Shown one piece after another: positions 45,201 to 56,858 of a stretch of DNA of 64,000 nucleotides. The notes under the pieces are model-generated. The model ran no database searches, was not told the DNA's origin, and saw only the letters and a list, made by a program, of their open reading frames with translations. Origin of the DNA: Ipomoea triloba (taxonomy: Eukaryota > Streptophyta > Magnoliopsida > Solanales > Convolvulaceae); assembly GCF_003576645.1 (NCBI RefSeq), contig NC_044919.1, positions 19,138,890 to 19,202,889 on the forward strand, written 5' to 3'. The translations under genes were made by a program, and so were the position numbers. Each line of letters begins with the position of its first letter. Position 1 is the stretch's first letter.

Positions 45201-46856
45201 CTGGAAATCCAATACCAAGAGGGTAAGGCAAACAAAGTGGCAGATGCTTTGAGCCGAAAGCCAAATCATGCTCTCTGGGTATTACCTGAACAATTATGCA
45301 AGGATTTTTAGAAATTCAATCTGGAAATAACAATGTGTGGTCAGGCAGAACAAGAGATGAAGCTATATTACCTATCGGCCACTCCAGCCCTATTTGAAGA
45401 GATCAAACAAGCCCAAGGAGAGGACGACTGGGTAAAGAATATCAAAGAGAAGATGGTGGATGTAAAACAGGGTCCATTTGAATTGCATCCGGATGGGAGC
45501 ATGAGATTCAAAGGCAGATGGATCATACCTGCAAGTTGTAAGGAATTAATGAACCAATTAATGAGAGAAGGTCACAACACACCTTATTCTGTTCATCTAG
45601 GAGGGGACAAGCTGTACAAAGATCTGAGGCAAAATTTCTGGTGGATGGGCATGAAGAAAGATATTGCGGAATTTGTTGCTAAATGCTTGAATTGCCAAAA
45701 GGTTAAGGCAGAGAGAAGTAAGTCGAAAGGGTTGCTACAACCATTGAAGGTTCCTCAATGGAAGTGGGATTCAATCTCCATGGACTTTGTGGGAGGATTG
45801 TCAAGGACAAGAGCCGGAAATGACCAAGTATGGGTTGTTGTTGATCGGTTAACCAAGACAGCAAGATTTATTCCGATAAACAAAACCTGGTCAATGGAGA
45901 AAATGGCAAGAGCCTACATCAAGTATGTGGTTAAATATCACGGGATAGCACGCGATATTATTTCAGACCGAGATTCACGGTTCCTATCAACATTTTGGGA
46001 AACATTACAGGTAGCCATGGGTACGCAACTCAAGATGAGCACAACATTTCATCCTGCCACCGATGGTCAAACAGAGCGAACAATCCAAACCTTGAAAGAT
46101 ATGCTCAGAGGTTGTGCACTCGATTTCCAGGGTTCGTGGGATGAGCAGTTGGATCTAATTGAATTTTCATACAATAACAGCTATCATGCCACTATAAGAA
46201 TGGCTCCTTACGAAGCATTATATGGGCAGAAGTGTCGGAGTCCACTATGTTGGAGTGCCAAAAGTGATGCTGTTATTCTTGAACCCCAGTACTTACAAGA
46301 AACCATTGAGGCAATCAAAGTGATTCAGGGGAGAATGAAAATCGCACAAGATCGCCAAAAGTCCTATGCTGATTTAAAGCGACAATTCATAGAGTACCAG
46401 GTGGGAGAGAAGGTGTTATTGAAAGTCTCACCCACCAAAGGGGTCAAAAGATTTGGAAAGAAGGGGAAATTGAGCCCTCGTTTTATAGGACCCTATGAAA
46501 TTTTAGAAAGAGTGGGAAATTTGGCATACCGGTTGGCTTTACCAATCGAACTGGACCGAGTACATAACGTGTTTCATGTCTCACAATTGAAACGATATGT
46601 ACCTGATGTATCTCATGTACTGGAGCCAGAGGGACTGACAATGGATGACTCATTGACGTATGAAGAAAGGCCAATTCAAATCTTGGATTCTAAAACCCGA
46701 GACACAAGGAGGAAGTCGATCAGGATGGTCAAAGTTCAATGGTCAAACCATAGCCCAGAAGAAGCTACCTGGGAATTGGAAGACGCGATGATGGAACGAT
46801 ATCCAGAGTTGTTCGACTCAAGTAAGTACGAGTCAATCTACTTGTTATGTGTCTAA
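42265..46856 (+). pseudogene. Gypsy gag-pol polyprotein with chromodomain
   Basis: Gag occupies about 42265-43060 ([36 protein letters not shown]). Two zinc knuckles follow at 43079-43175 ([27 protein letters not shown]). The protease has [10 protein letters not shown] at 43476. Reverse transcriptase spans about 44030-44560 with [27 protein letters not shown] and the catalytic FIDDILVYS at 44481. RNase H follows ([13 protein letters not shown]). Integrase has the HHCC region near 45590-45700 and the core with MDFVGGL, SDRDSRF and DGQTER. The chromodomain is near 46660-46820 (VQWSNHSPEEATWELED) and would guide integration to marked chromatin. Breaks: TAG at 42589-42591, a one-base deletion near 42788, TAG at 44850-44852 and TAG at 45309-45311. 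Otherwise the frame is well kept. Confidence 0.93.
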
Positions 46857-46987
46857 GATACTTGATGTGCAATGTTCTATGTGCTAATTGCCATATGTGT
46901 ACATGTAAGTAGGTAGCGGTCTCCTGAGAGACCCTAGATGCGAGAAAGTAAGTTTCGGGGACGAAACTTTTCTTAAGGAGGGTAGAA

Positions 46988-49900
46988 TATAACCCCTCAC
47001 CTATTCCAGTAAGATTAAGGTTCGAAAAACATTTCTTTAAGCTATAACATTCATGAGATGATCTCCCGATGCCTCAAAAGAATTATTATAAGTAAGGACA
47101 GTTAGTAATAAGCTGCGATCGTACGTCCCAGTCACGAACCGTAAAAATTTTAGGAACTAATACTCGGACCCGTTTGTCCTAGGAAATGGATTTTTAGACA
47201 CCATACTATTATTCCTGAATTTCCTATTTAATTAAATTAGCCCGTAGCAGCAAAAATTTATTCTTGATCGTACATCGCGAAATTTCGCGGTGTATCGAAC
47301 CTAGCCCAATTTTGAGTTTCAGTCTGGAGTAAATTTTTGGTTTCGAAAATTATTGGAATTAAATTAGTTTCTACCGAGAGTTCATCTGATTTAATCCCAA
47401 TCAGTCTAAGCTAAGATATTTTAGATTATTTTATTCTATTTTATGTTAGATCTTATCCATAAGGGTGGACTAGTCAACCAAGTGGGTAAATATTTAAACA
47501 TTTTTTTTTCCCTTTTCCCTTCATTTGGCCGAAATAAAGAGAGGGAGAGTAAGGTGAGGTTTTCATCTTCTTCTTCAAAGCTTCAACACTCCATAGCCAA
47601 GAATTTCTACACAAGTCTCAAAATATTCGGTTAAACTCCAATTTTATTCGGTAGATAGCTTTATTTTTCATCCTAGAACAAGAATCTAAGTTAAGATTTC
47701 TTAAAATCATGTGTTATGTTGTTGATGGAATTCTAGGGTTTTAAGGTGAAATTGGGGAAAACCAACTCCAAGAATCTTCTACGAAACTAGAAACCCGGTT
47801 GAGGTAAGGAATCACTTTAATTGGTTGAGGTTGTTTGAAACTAGATAATTGATAGCTTGGTTGAAATATGATGAGTTATAGGTAGAATTTTTGTGTACAT
47901 GATGAATGTATATATATGTAATTGTATTTTTCATAAGGCATATGTACAAAATGTTGTGTTGGTATGATGTGGTTGTTAATATGCCTAAATAATTAAGTTA
48001 AGCATACTATGTATATTATACTAAGTATGTAATGTATGTACGTGTAGTGTAATATATATATATATATATATATATTAATATGTATTGTGTACATACTTGT
48101 GTGTATGTACGTGTGGTGTAATATATATATATATATTAATATGTATTGTGTACATATTTATGTGTATGTACGTGTAGTATAGTATATATATATATGTGTG
48201 TGTATTATATATATATATACGTGTGAGGTGTGTGTAGTTAAAACATATGTATATGTACATATATGGGTATGTATGTATTAATAAAATGTATTATGTATAT
48301 ATATACATGGTAAAATGTCACATTTTGTGTATAGTATGTGGTATGTATAAACCATAATTATATATGTTGTTAGTAAGAAGAGTAATACTATGTAGTTAGG
48401 CATATGTGTTATGTAGGTTGTGTTACATATGAGTGAACTTATAAATAGTATAAAGAAGTGGCATTATGTGCTTGTAAAGAATAAATATATGTTATGTGTT
48501 ATGCCTATGTTGAAGTTGGGAAATGTATATGTTATATGCATTGAGATGTATGTGTCAAATATGAGAATTATGTGAAAAGTGTGGGGTTGAAAGTGTAGAA
48601 TTGTTACACTTGAATTACTATGGTGAAAGGTTGTTAGTGGATTATCCAAACGTTTTGTAAAAGAAAAGGAGAATTTTTGAATTGGGTTAAAAGGAGAATT
48701 AATTTCCGAGTATTGGAATTGACCCAAGTATGTCCAAAATATTTTCAATGCAAGAAAAGGGAAAGAGTAGAAAAATGTTTTCAAACCTTAGTTCTAGTAA
48801 AAGTGGTGAAGGATCTTGTTAACCACGGAATAAAGATGAGCTTAAAGTGCCTATTCCGCATGGTAATTATGTGTATGATCAATCATACTATGGGCGAAGT
48901 CTATTCGCCGAGTACTATATCACCCGGAAGGAAAAGGTACTCCTACGGGGGTGTGCACACTTAAGTATAGTCACTTTATGTTCGGGTAGGTGTCGTTCTT
49001 ATGAACCTAGTGAGGCTAGCTATGAATCATTCCAACGCTCCTATAAGTCCAGGGGATCAGTATTAGACCGGGCGATGACCACTGAACCCGAGTTCAACGA
49101 TCCAAGTGGTCAAAAGTGGAGAAAGAACTCCAAAGGCCTCACACTTTCTATCTAGGACCAAGTGGAATTTCGAAATATGAATGTAGCTACGCCGTAGCTA
49201 CGGGAAAAAAAGATGTGACAAGTATTTAAGTACCCAAAGGTTGTGGGTGATCTCTCTCTTTGAAAAGTGAAAAGTGATGAGAATTTCATTATGAGGGAAA
49301 GGTTTTTCTACTAAAGTGATTACAAGCAAGATGTGTGATTTGTGTTTTCTACTACTTACAAGTATGTTTAATTGTTTAATAATATATTATTGGGTATGTA
49401 AATGATTACCAAATGACCTTGTCAAGAGGGAAAATGATATGAGACGTTATTGAATTTTGCTCATAATGTATGCAAGTTGCTATTAATAACTGTTGCAGGT
49501 AGAATCTCTGCCGATGAGTAAGGTATAGGGTTTTCTATGTAACAATTTTTACAAAACCTTTATTTAGTTTTGAATGACCCATGGATATCCTTACTTAGCT
49601 GTCGTGCTAACTACACTTCACTGTGTTCCTAACAGATGCAGTCTAGTGTCAGTTCCTGTAGCCCGGTGAACTCCGAAAGTTCACCGGAGTATGTTTGTGG
49701 AGGCATGGACTACGACGTGTACATACAGATGATGGAGGGTGAAGACCCATACGCACCTGGTTATGCTCCCGAGGCTCCCACCAATCCAGATACTCCTGTG
49801 GCTCCGTCGGCCCCTTTTGTCTCTTGCCCTGTTATGGACGAGGTCCAGGCTACTTATGGCTTTTACCCCATAGAGCCGTTAGATGGTAGCGATCCCCTGG

Positions 49901-50632
49901 AGTTCATTGTGCAGTACCCCTATCCTTGGGACCCGAGTCCTCGGGATGTTTGGGAGGAGTGGTCGATGGTCATAACCACTTCTCGGATTTTGGATCATAT
50001 TACCTGGTACGAGGGGGAGTGACACCTGGTCTGGGGACATATTACCTGGTACGAGGGGGAGTGACACCTGGTCTGGGGAGAGTTCACCGGCCCCGTGTAC
50101 CGCATGCACCTGGTCTGGGGAGAGTTCACCGGCCCCGTGTACCGCATGATTGAGGTCTGGGGAGAGTTCACCGGCCCCGTGTACCGCATGATTGACTAGA
50201 CGTCGGGTTCTTGGGGCCCCGTGTACCGCATGATTGACTAGACGTCGGGTTCTTGGGAGTCGGTGTACCGCATGATTGACTAGACGTCGGGTTCTTGGGA
50301 GTCGTTGGAAATTTTTGGTGTACATACTTTTTGTAGCCTTAGTGATGGCTAGGCATGACTAGTTGCGTCTAGGTTGAACCTGGTTTAGTATTTTGGCCCG
50401 AGGGGCAATCCTATGTATGTATAACTGGAAAAATGTATATTTTGCGTAATGGAACTTTTTCAGTTGATATATATAAAAGTGCTTAAGTATCTGTTGGGTG
50501 ATTGTTGTGATTAGAAGAGTTTCCTTTTGCCTATGCACCTAGAGTGAGGTTCATCGCTAAATGATAGAACACTCTCTCTAGGTGTGGCGGTAATGTCTCG
50601 GATGTACGGGAAGGTAGGTCCGGGGTGTTACA
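46988..50632 (+). repeat. Right LTR of the Gypsy element
   Basis: It starts TATAACCCC (TG to TA change) and ends GGTGTTACA. It is closely similar to the left LTR except for the missing block there and a stutter of short duplications at about 50000-50310 here. Confidence 0.93.
49636..50022 (+). CDS. LTR-internal open frame, acidic proline-rich, 128 residues
   Basis: An open frame within the LTR reads MQSSVSSCSPVNSESSPEY and continues with repeated Pro/Asp/Tyr-rich sequence (GEDPYAPGYAPEAPTNPD, YPYPWDPSPRDVWEEWSM). The left LTR keeps the same frame at 41092-41382 with only a few replacements. The ATG follows CTAACAG, which could be a splice acceptor. No known domain is recognised. An overlapping upstream frame at 48847-49155 (YDQSYYGRSLFAEYYITRKE) also looks protein-like. 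Function and expression are unknown; it could be a captured gene piece or chance conservation by LTR copying. Confidence 0.4.
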   Translation: MQSSVSSCSPVNSESSPEYVCGGMDYDVYIQMMEGEDPYAPGYAPEAPTNPDTPVAPSAPFVSCPVMDEVQATYGFYPIEPLDGSDPLEFIVQYPYPWDPSPRDVWEEWSMVITTSRILDHITWYEGE

Positions 50633-50699
50633 ATCTATCCATGTGAGAGTGTAAACCGGGTGCCACAAGACCACAAAGTCTTTGACAGGGACCAAATTG

Positions 50700-51843
50700 A
50701 TGGTCTCTCCTAAAAAAAAATTAATTAAATGTAATGCATTAATGATGTGATAGACATAATCTTTCTTTTGCCTATAAGTAATAAATGTTTTAGTATTTTA
50801 AATTCTTATTTGAAGAGAATTTAAGTAATAAAATTATGAATATTGTTTTTTCTTTTAATACAAGGAAAACGTCAACTTAAGTTATAAAATTTGTTTAATT
50901 AATGTGTATGATTATACAATTTTATTAAATATTCTAATATTGTAAGAAAAATAAATTTTAATGAGAAAAGGCATATAAACCAAGGAAATTGGTAAGAGAA
51001 GTCATCAACTTAGAAGTGAAACGAATAACATTTTTTTATGCATCTTCTATGTCAATTTGGAAATTCAAACAATTACTGTACTTTTGAAATTCATTTTTTG
51101 ATTTTTTTTTTTTGTGTTTGGGTATTCAAGGAAAATAAAATAAGATAAATATTTATTCTCGTCAATGAAAAAAGACTTAATTTAGTAAAAATGAAAATCT
51201 TATTAGATTTTTAGTCGAAAGGTACTTTATGAATTCTTTATTTTATTATATTTATTTTCTCTCTTGTCTCTTTTCATGATAGTTTTCATATTATTATTAC
51301 CACTATCACCATCACCACCACCGCACTACCACCACTTATTATTATTACTAGTTTTTCACGCGCATTGCGCGAATGAGATAATGTCCAATGTTTATTATTA
51401 AATCCTCCCTAAGTAGGTAATATGATTGAATTCAAACTATTTTTTTTTCCATGTTATTAACATAATACTTGGTAAATAAATATATAACAATATTTTTTTA
51501 GTATAACTTTGATATTTAATTACAAGATAGTGTAAAAAGAAAACAATGAACAATGTAGTGAATATAATTAATTAATAAATTTGAAGGTAAAGAATCGTTG
51601 CATTTTAGAAAATATAGACAATATGACTAATGAAACTATATCTCTTTTTTAAATTTTTTGATAATGAATAATTGTTTTTGAATAAAGGCATTGTAGACAT
51701 CGAATTATAAATTAAAGAAATGCATATGCATTATTTTTTTTTGTTGTAACAACTATTTTATTTAATAAGATTAATAGAGTGATACTTACTTAACCCACTC
51801 CCATCCATGTGGGAGTGTAAACCGGCAGTCATTATACTGTGGA
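50700..51843. repeat. Continuation of the 1.2 kb tandem units
   Basis: The unit resumes after the SINE target duplication. It has the CACCACC stretch at about 51300-51335, a perfect Helitron-like terminus (CGCGC-AAT-GCGCG then CTAG on the minus strand) at about 51350-51375, and the start of the next unit, which runs into a SINE remnant at about 51787. Confidence 0.7.
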
Positions 51844-51844
51844 N

Positions 51845-53431
51845 CCCCGTGTACCGCATGATTGACTAGACGTCGGGTTCTTGGGAGTCGTTGGAAATTT
51901 TTGGTGTACATACTTTTTGTAGCCTTAGTGATGGCTAGGCATGACTAGTTGCGTCTAGGTTGAACCTGGTTTAGTATTTTGGCCCGAGGGGCAATCCTAT
52001 GTATGTATAACTGGAAAAATGTATATTTTGCGTAATGGAACTTTTTCAGTTGATATATATAAAAGTGCTTAAGTATCTGTTGGGTGATTGTTGTGATTAG
52101 AAGAGTTTCCTTTTGCCTATGCACCTAGAGTGAGGTTCATCGCTAAATGATAGAACACTCTCTCTAGGTGTGGCGGTAATGTCTCGGATGTACGGGAAGG
52201 TAGGTCCGGGGTGTTACAATCTATCCATGTGAGAGTGTAAACCGGGTGCCACAAGACCACAAAGTCTTTGACAGGGACCAAATTGATGGTCTCTCCTAAA
52301 AAAAAATTAATTAAATGTAATGCATTAATGATGTGATAGACATAATCTTTCTTTTGCCTATAAGTAATAAATGTTTTAGTATTTTAAATTCTTATTTGAA
52401 GAGAATTTAAGTAATAAAATTATGAATATTGTTTTTTCTTTTAATACAAGGAAAACGTCAACTTAAGTTATAAAATTTGTTTAATTAATGTGTATGATTA
52501 TACAATTTTATTAAATATTCTAATATTGTAAGAAAAATAAATTTTAATGAGAAAAGGCATATAAACCAAGGAAATTGGTAAGAGAAGTCATCAACTTAGA
52601 AGTGAAACGAATAACATTTTTTTATGCATCTTCTATGTCAATTTGGAAATTCAAACAATTACTGTACTTTTGAAATTCATTTTTTGATTTTTTTTTTTTG
52701 TGTTTGGGTATTCAAGGAAAATAAAATAAGATAAATATTTATTCTCGTCAATGAAAAAAGACTTAATTTAGTAAAAATGAAAATCTTATTAGATTTTTAG
52801 TCGAAAGGTACTTTATGAATTCTTTATTTTATTATATTTATTTTCTCTCTTGTCTCTTTTCATGATAGTTTTCATATTATTATTACCACTATCACCATCA
52901 CCACCACCGCACTACCACCACTTATTATTATTACTAGTTTTTCACGCGCATTGCGCGAATGAGATAATGTCCAATGTTTATTATTAAATCCTCCCTAAGT
53001 AGGTAATATGATTGAATTCAAACTATTTTTTTTTCCATGTTATTAACATAATACTTGGTAAATAAATATATAACAATATTTTTTTAGTATAACTTTGATA
53101 TTTAATTACAAGATAGTGTAAAAAGAAAACAATGAACAATGTAGTGAATATAATTAATTAATAAATTTGAAGGTAAAGAATCGTTGCATTTTAGAAAATA
53201 TAGACAATATGACTAATGAAACTATATCTCTTTTTTAAATTTTTTGATAATGAATAATTGTTTTTGAATAAAGGCATTGTAGACATCGAATTATAAATTA
53301 AAGAAATGCATATGCATTATTTTTTTTTGTTGTAACAACTATTTTATTTAATAAGATTAATAGAGTGATACTTACTTAACCCACTCCCATCCATGTGGGA
53401 GTGTAAACCGGCAGTCATTATACTGTGGACC
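51845..53431. repeat. Exact repeat of the preceding block, probable assembly duplication
   Basis: After the single N at 51844 the sequence restarts within the right LTR tail (TGTACCGCATGATTGACTAG) and repeats everything up to 51843, including the LTR end, its target site, the SINE remnant and the tandem unit, without visible differences. A biological duplication with such a boundary is unlikely. Confidence 0.8.
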
Positions 53432-53640
53432 ATGGTCCACAATGCATTGTAGACCTTGAGTCATGACTGATACTGTAGTTGTGTTGAATTGATACTGCAG
53501 TTGTGTATTATGTTGAACGGATACTATCATGTAACTGCAGTTTCCTTTCAACACAACTACAGTATCTTTTCAACACAACTGTAGTGTATCTGTTCAACAC
53601 AATTGCAGTATCAGTCATGAGCATGGTCCACAATATAATT
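53417..53640. mobile_element. MITE with ATTATACTGTGGACCATG termini
   Basis: ATTATACTGTGGACCATG at the left is mirrored by CATGGTCCACAATATAAT at the right. The interior carries inverted copies of GATACTGTAGTTGTGTTGAA-like words. It is inserted into a truncated copy of the same SINE that is split by the Gypsy element. Confidence 0.7.
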
Positions 53641-54351
53641 TGCGGTAAATCGGGTGTTACTAGAACATAAAGTCGGTAGGGAACATATTGATAATCTCTC
53701 CTAAAAACAAATTAAGTAAATTTAATGCATTAATGATGTGAAAGACGTAATCTTACTTTTGCCTATAAGTAATAAATGTTTTAGTATTTTAAATTGTTAT
53801 TTGAAGAGAATTTAAGTAATAAAATTATGAATATTGTTTTTTCTTTTAATACAACGAAAAGTCAACTTAAGTTATAAAATTTGTTTAATAAATGTGTATG
53901 ATTATACAATTTTATTAAATATTCTAATATGCCCTTTCCAAAAAAAATATATTCTAATATCGTAAAAAAAAAATTTAATGATAAAAGGCATATAAGCCAA
54001 AGAAATTGGTAAGAGAACTCATCAACTTAGAAGTGAAAAGAGTAACATTTTTTATGCATGTTTTAGGTCAATTTGGAAATTAAAAAAATTAATTTCGAAA
54101 TTCATTTTTTGAATATTTTTGTGTTTGGGTATTCAAGGAAAATAAAATAAGATAAATATTTATTCTCGTCAATGAAAAAAAGACTTAATTTAGTAAACAT
54201 AAAATCTTATTAGATTTTTAGTCGAAAGGTATTTTATGAATTCTTAATTTTATTGTATTTATCTTCTATCTTATCTCTTTTCAAGATAGTTTTCGTATTA
54301 TTATTACCACTATCACCACCACCACCACACTACCACCACTTATTATTATTA
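53641..54351. repeat. 1.2 kb-unit copy, partial
   Basis: Diverged copy with AGGGAACATATTG at the SINE boundary, the CACCACCACC stretch at about 54310-54340 and ACTAG at its end. No gene. Confidence 0.65.
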
Positions 54352-54898
54352 CTAGTTATCATACGCGCGTTGCACGATTAAACCAATGCCCAATGCGTAA
54401 TTTTAAATTAGTGTTCTTTAATTGGTTAAAGTAGGAAAAAAAATGCTAAATTAATAAAAATCAAAGAAATAGTCTCGATGCTTATATATTTTAATAAAAC
54501 ATAACGAAATTGTTAATAGCTAAATTACAACTAAAGTAGGTAAAAACAAATAAACTACTTACATGGGAGCAAATAGCGTGTCATCATTATCACTTGTTTG
54601 GACACCAGTCCAACCATTTAAAATCCATGTATAATTGTATTTGTGATCAAGTATTTTTATAGTTCGTCCGGACAGGTTTGACAATGACATTTGGGATGAT
54701 GTACCATTTGTTGATTTGTAAGGTGATATCATACATTCAAATGTCATTATCAAACACTATTGATTGGACCCGGGTTCCTTGCATTTACATATAGCATTTA
54801 CAATGATGTTGGTGGTAATGAGAGCATCTCCGTAATAATAATAATAATAATACTAATAATGATAAAATAATAATAATAATAATAACAGTAATATCACT

Positions 54899-54973
<75 letters not shown>

Positions 54974-55847
54974 GGGAGAAATTTTTTACTATTTACTTAC
55001 AGCTTCATCGTCAAGGACGATGAGCATATACTTTTTCTCAAGTGTTCCAATAGCGTTTTTTGATTCGTTTTTCTTAATGACATGAACTATACAACTCCAT
55101 CTCACAGTTTGTGTGTCAATATCAATTAACTTTACTGCATTTGTCATGAATAATATCCTTGTGCCATGGAAAATATGTTCATAAAGGATGTTATGAAATA
55201 ATATAATTTTAACCACAACAAAAATTCAAAAATCATAGATTAGGGAGTTAGGAGTAACTAAAATGTGTAGATTATAGAGGAATATAATGAGAACCACAAC
55301 ATTACATACAAGGATACAAATATAGATGAACAGATTATACAATAGATATATTTACATAACGATATTGAAGTTATACTAATTAATGAGTATACCATCATTG
55401 ATTTTTTTTTTAAAAAAAAACTGTAATCATTATGAGTACAAATACAAATAATAGAATTAGCATGATAATATTTTGACAATTATACCTATAGATGACAAGT
55501 AGATGGTGTGTTGCAGAATATGTTAGGTTTAGTTTTGGGTGAATACCAGTGAGAAGAGGAGGGGTATATATACTGTTGTTTTGGTTTGAATAATGGTTTA
55601 GTTAGGAATTTATACAAAATTGTATTATTGAATCATATTAAGACTTTAATATTCTAATTTTTAAGTTAGGAATCTATATAGAATTGTATTATAGAATATT
55701 GCCAATTTGTTTGAAAACTGCAATAAAGAAACAAATTGCCTAAAGAATTTAATGTTAAACTTCCGTTATATTTAACGGAAAAAATTTGGTAAAATTATAA
55801 ATGATTAGGATATATTAGGAATTTTATTGGAAGATTAGGATAAATGA
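54352..55847. repeat. Repeat family C, copy 1, with a long (AAT)n microsatellite
   Basis: It begins with a Helitron-like inverted terminus (ACGCGCGTTGCACG) and is related to 59045-60175 throughout (TAGTCTCGATGCTTATATAT; CTTCCGTTATATTTAACGGA). A (TAA)n run occupies most of 54830-54970. No domain is recognised in its short open frames. Confidence 0.6.
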
Positions 55848-56858
55848 TTATGAATATTGTTTTTTCTTTTAATACAACGAAAAGTCAACTTAAGTTATAA
55901 AATTTGTTTAATTAATGTGTATGATTATACAATTTTATTAAATATTTTAATATGCCCTTTCCAAAAAAAATATATTCTAATATGGTAAGAAAAATAAATT
56001 TTAATGAGAAAAGGCATATAAGCCAAGGAAATTGGTAAGAGAACTCATCAACTTAGAAGTGAAAAGAGTAACATTTTTTATGCATGTTTTAGGTAAATTT
56101 GGAAATTCAAAAAATTACTTTAGAAGTTTATTTTTTGAATATTTTTGTGATTGGGTATTCAAGGAAAATAAAATAAGATAAATATTTATTCTCGTAAATG
56201 AAAAAAAGACTTAATTTAGTAAAAATAAAAATCTTCTTAGATTTTTAGTCGAAAGGTACTTTATGAATTCTTTATGTTATTGTATTTATCTTCTCTCTTA
56301 TCTTTTTCAAGATAGTTTTCGTATTATTATTACCACTAGCACCACCACCACCACCACACTACCACCACTTATTATTATTACTACTTTTTCACGCGCATTG
56401 TGCGAATGAGATAATGCCAATGTTTATTATTAAATCCTCCCAAAGTAGTTAATATGATTGGATTCAAACTATTTTTTCCATGTTATTAACATAATACTTG
56501 GTAAATAAATATGATTGTATTCAAACTATTTTTTTCCATGTTATTAACATAATACTTGGTAAATAAATATATAACATTATTTTTTAGTATAACTTTGATA
56601 TTTAATTACAAGATAGTGTAAAAAGAAAATAATGAACAATGTAGTGAATATAATAAATTAATAAATTTGAAGATAAAGAATCTTTGTATTGTAGAAAATA
56701 TAGACAATATGACTAATGAAATTATATATATTTTTAAAATTTTTTGATAATGAATAATTGTTTTTGAATAAAGGCATTGTAGACATCGAATTATAAATTA
56801 AAGAAATGCATATGTATTATTTTTTGTTGTAACTACTAATTTATTTAATTTAATAAGA
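55848..56858. repeat. 1.2 kb-unit copy, left-truncated
   Basis: It matches the array from ATTATGAATATTGTTTTTTC onward, through the CACCACC stretch, the hairpin terminus and a small duplication of GGTAAATAAATATGATTG-type sequence near 56500. It ends at the Helitron insertion point. Confidence 0.65.

Larger units (their letters stand above)
39044..50632 (+). mobile_element. Ty3/Gypsy chromovirus (Tekay/Del-like), full structure
   Basis: LTRs are 39044-41781 and 46988-50632; a perfect 5-bp target duplication, ATCTA, lies at 39039-39043 and 50633-50637. The primer-binding site TGGTATCAGAGCC starts at 41785 and the purine tract AAGGAGGG lies at 46975. The 5.2 kb interior encodes gag, protease, reverse transcriptase, RNase H, integrase and a C-terminal chromodomain, in Gypsy order. 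It carries one frameshift and three stops, so it is dead but structurally complete. LTRs of 3 kb or more and the GGGGACGAAACTTT phrase before the purine tract fit the Tekay/Del group. It sits inside a SINE. Confidence 0.95.
38901..50686 (-). mobile_element. tRNA-derived SINE, split by the Gypsy insertion
   Basis: The SINE parts are 50686-50638 (5' half) and 39043-38901 (3' half with A-tail, seen as T-runs on the plus strand). An A box, TGGTCTTGTGGC (50673-50662), and a B box, GGGTTCGGACC (39032-39022), are about 36 nt apart once the Gypsy element is removed. A perfect 13-bp target duplication, AGGGACCAAATTG, lies at 38888-38900 and 50687-50699. Unit copy 37653 shows the empty site. Total SINE length is about 190 nt. 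Its internal polymerase III promoter is now separated by 11.6 kb. Confidence 0.85.

Noticed and set aside
51845..53431. True tandem duplication of the LTR tail and repeat unit
   Set aside because: Apparently identical to the preceding block and joined by a single N inside an LTR; assembly artefact is more likely.
53372..53554. 60-residue minus-strand open frame
   Set aside because: Lies in a MITE and SINE remnant; its sequence is translation of inverted GTTGTGTTGAA repeats.
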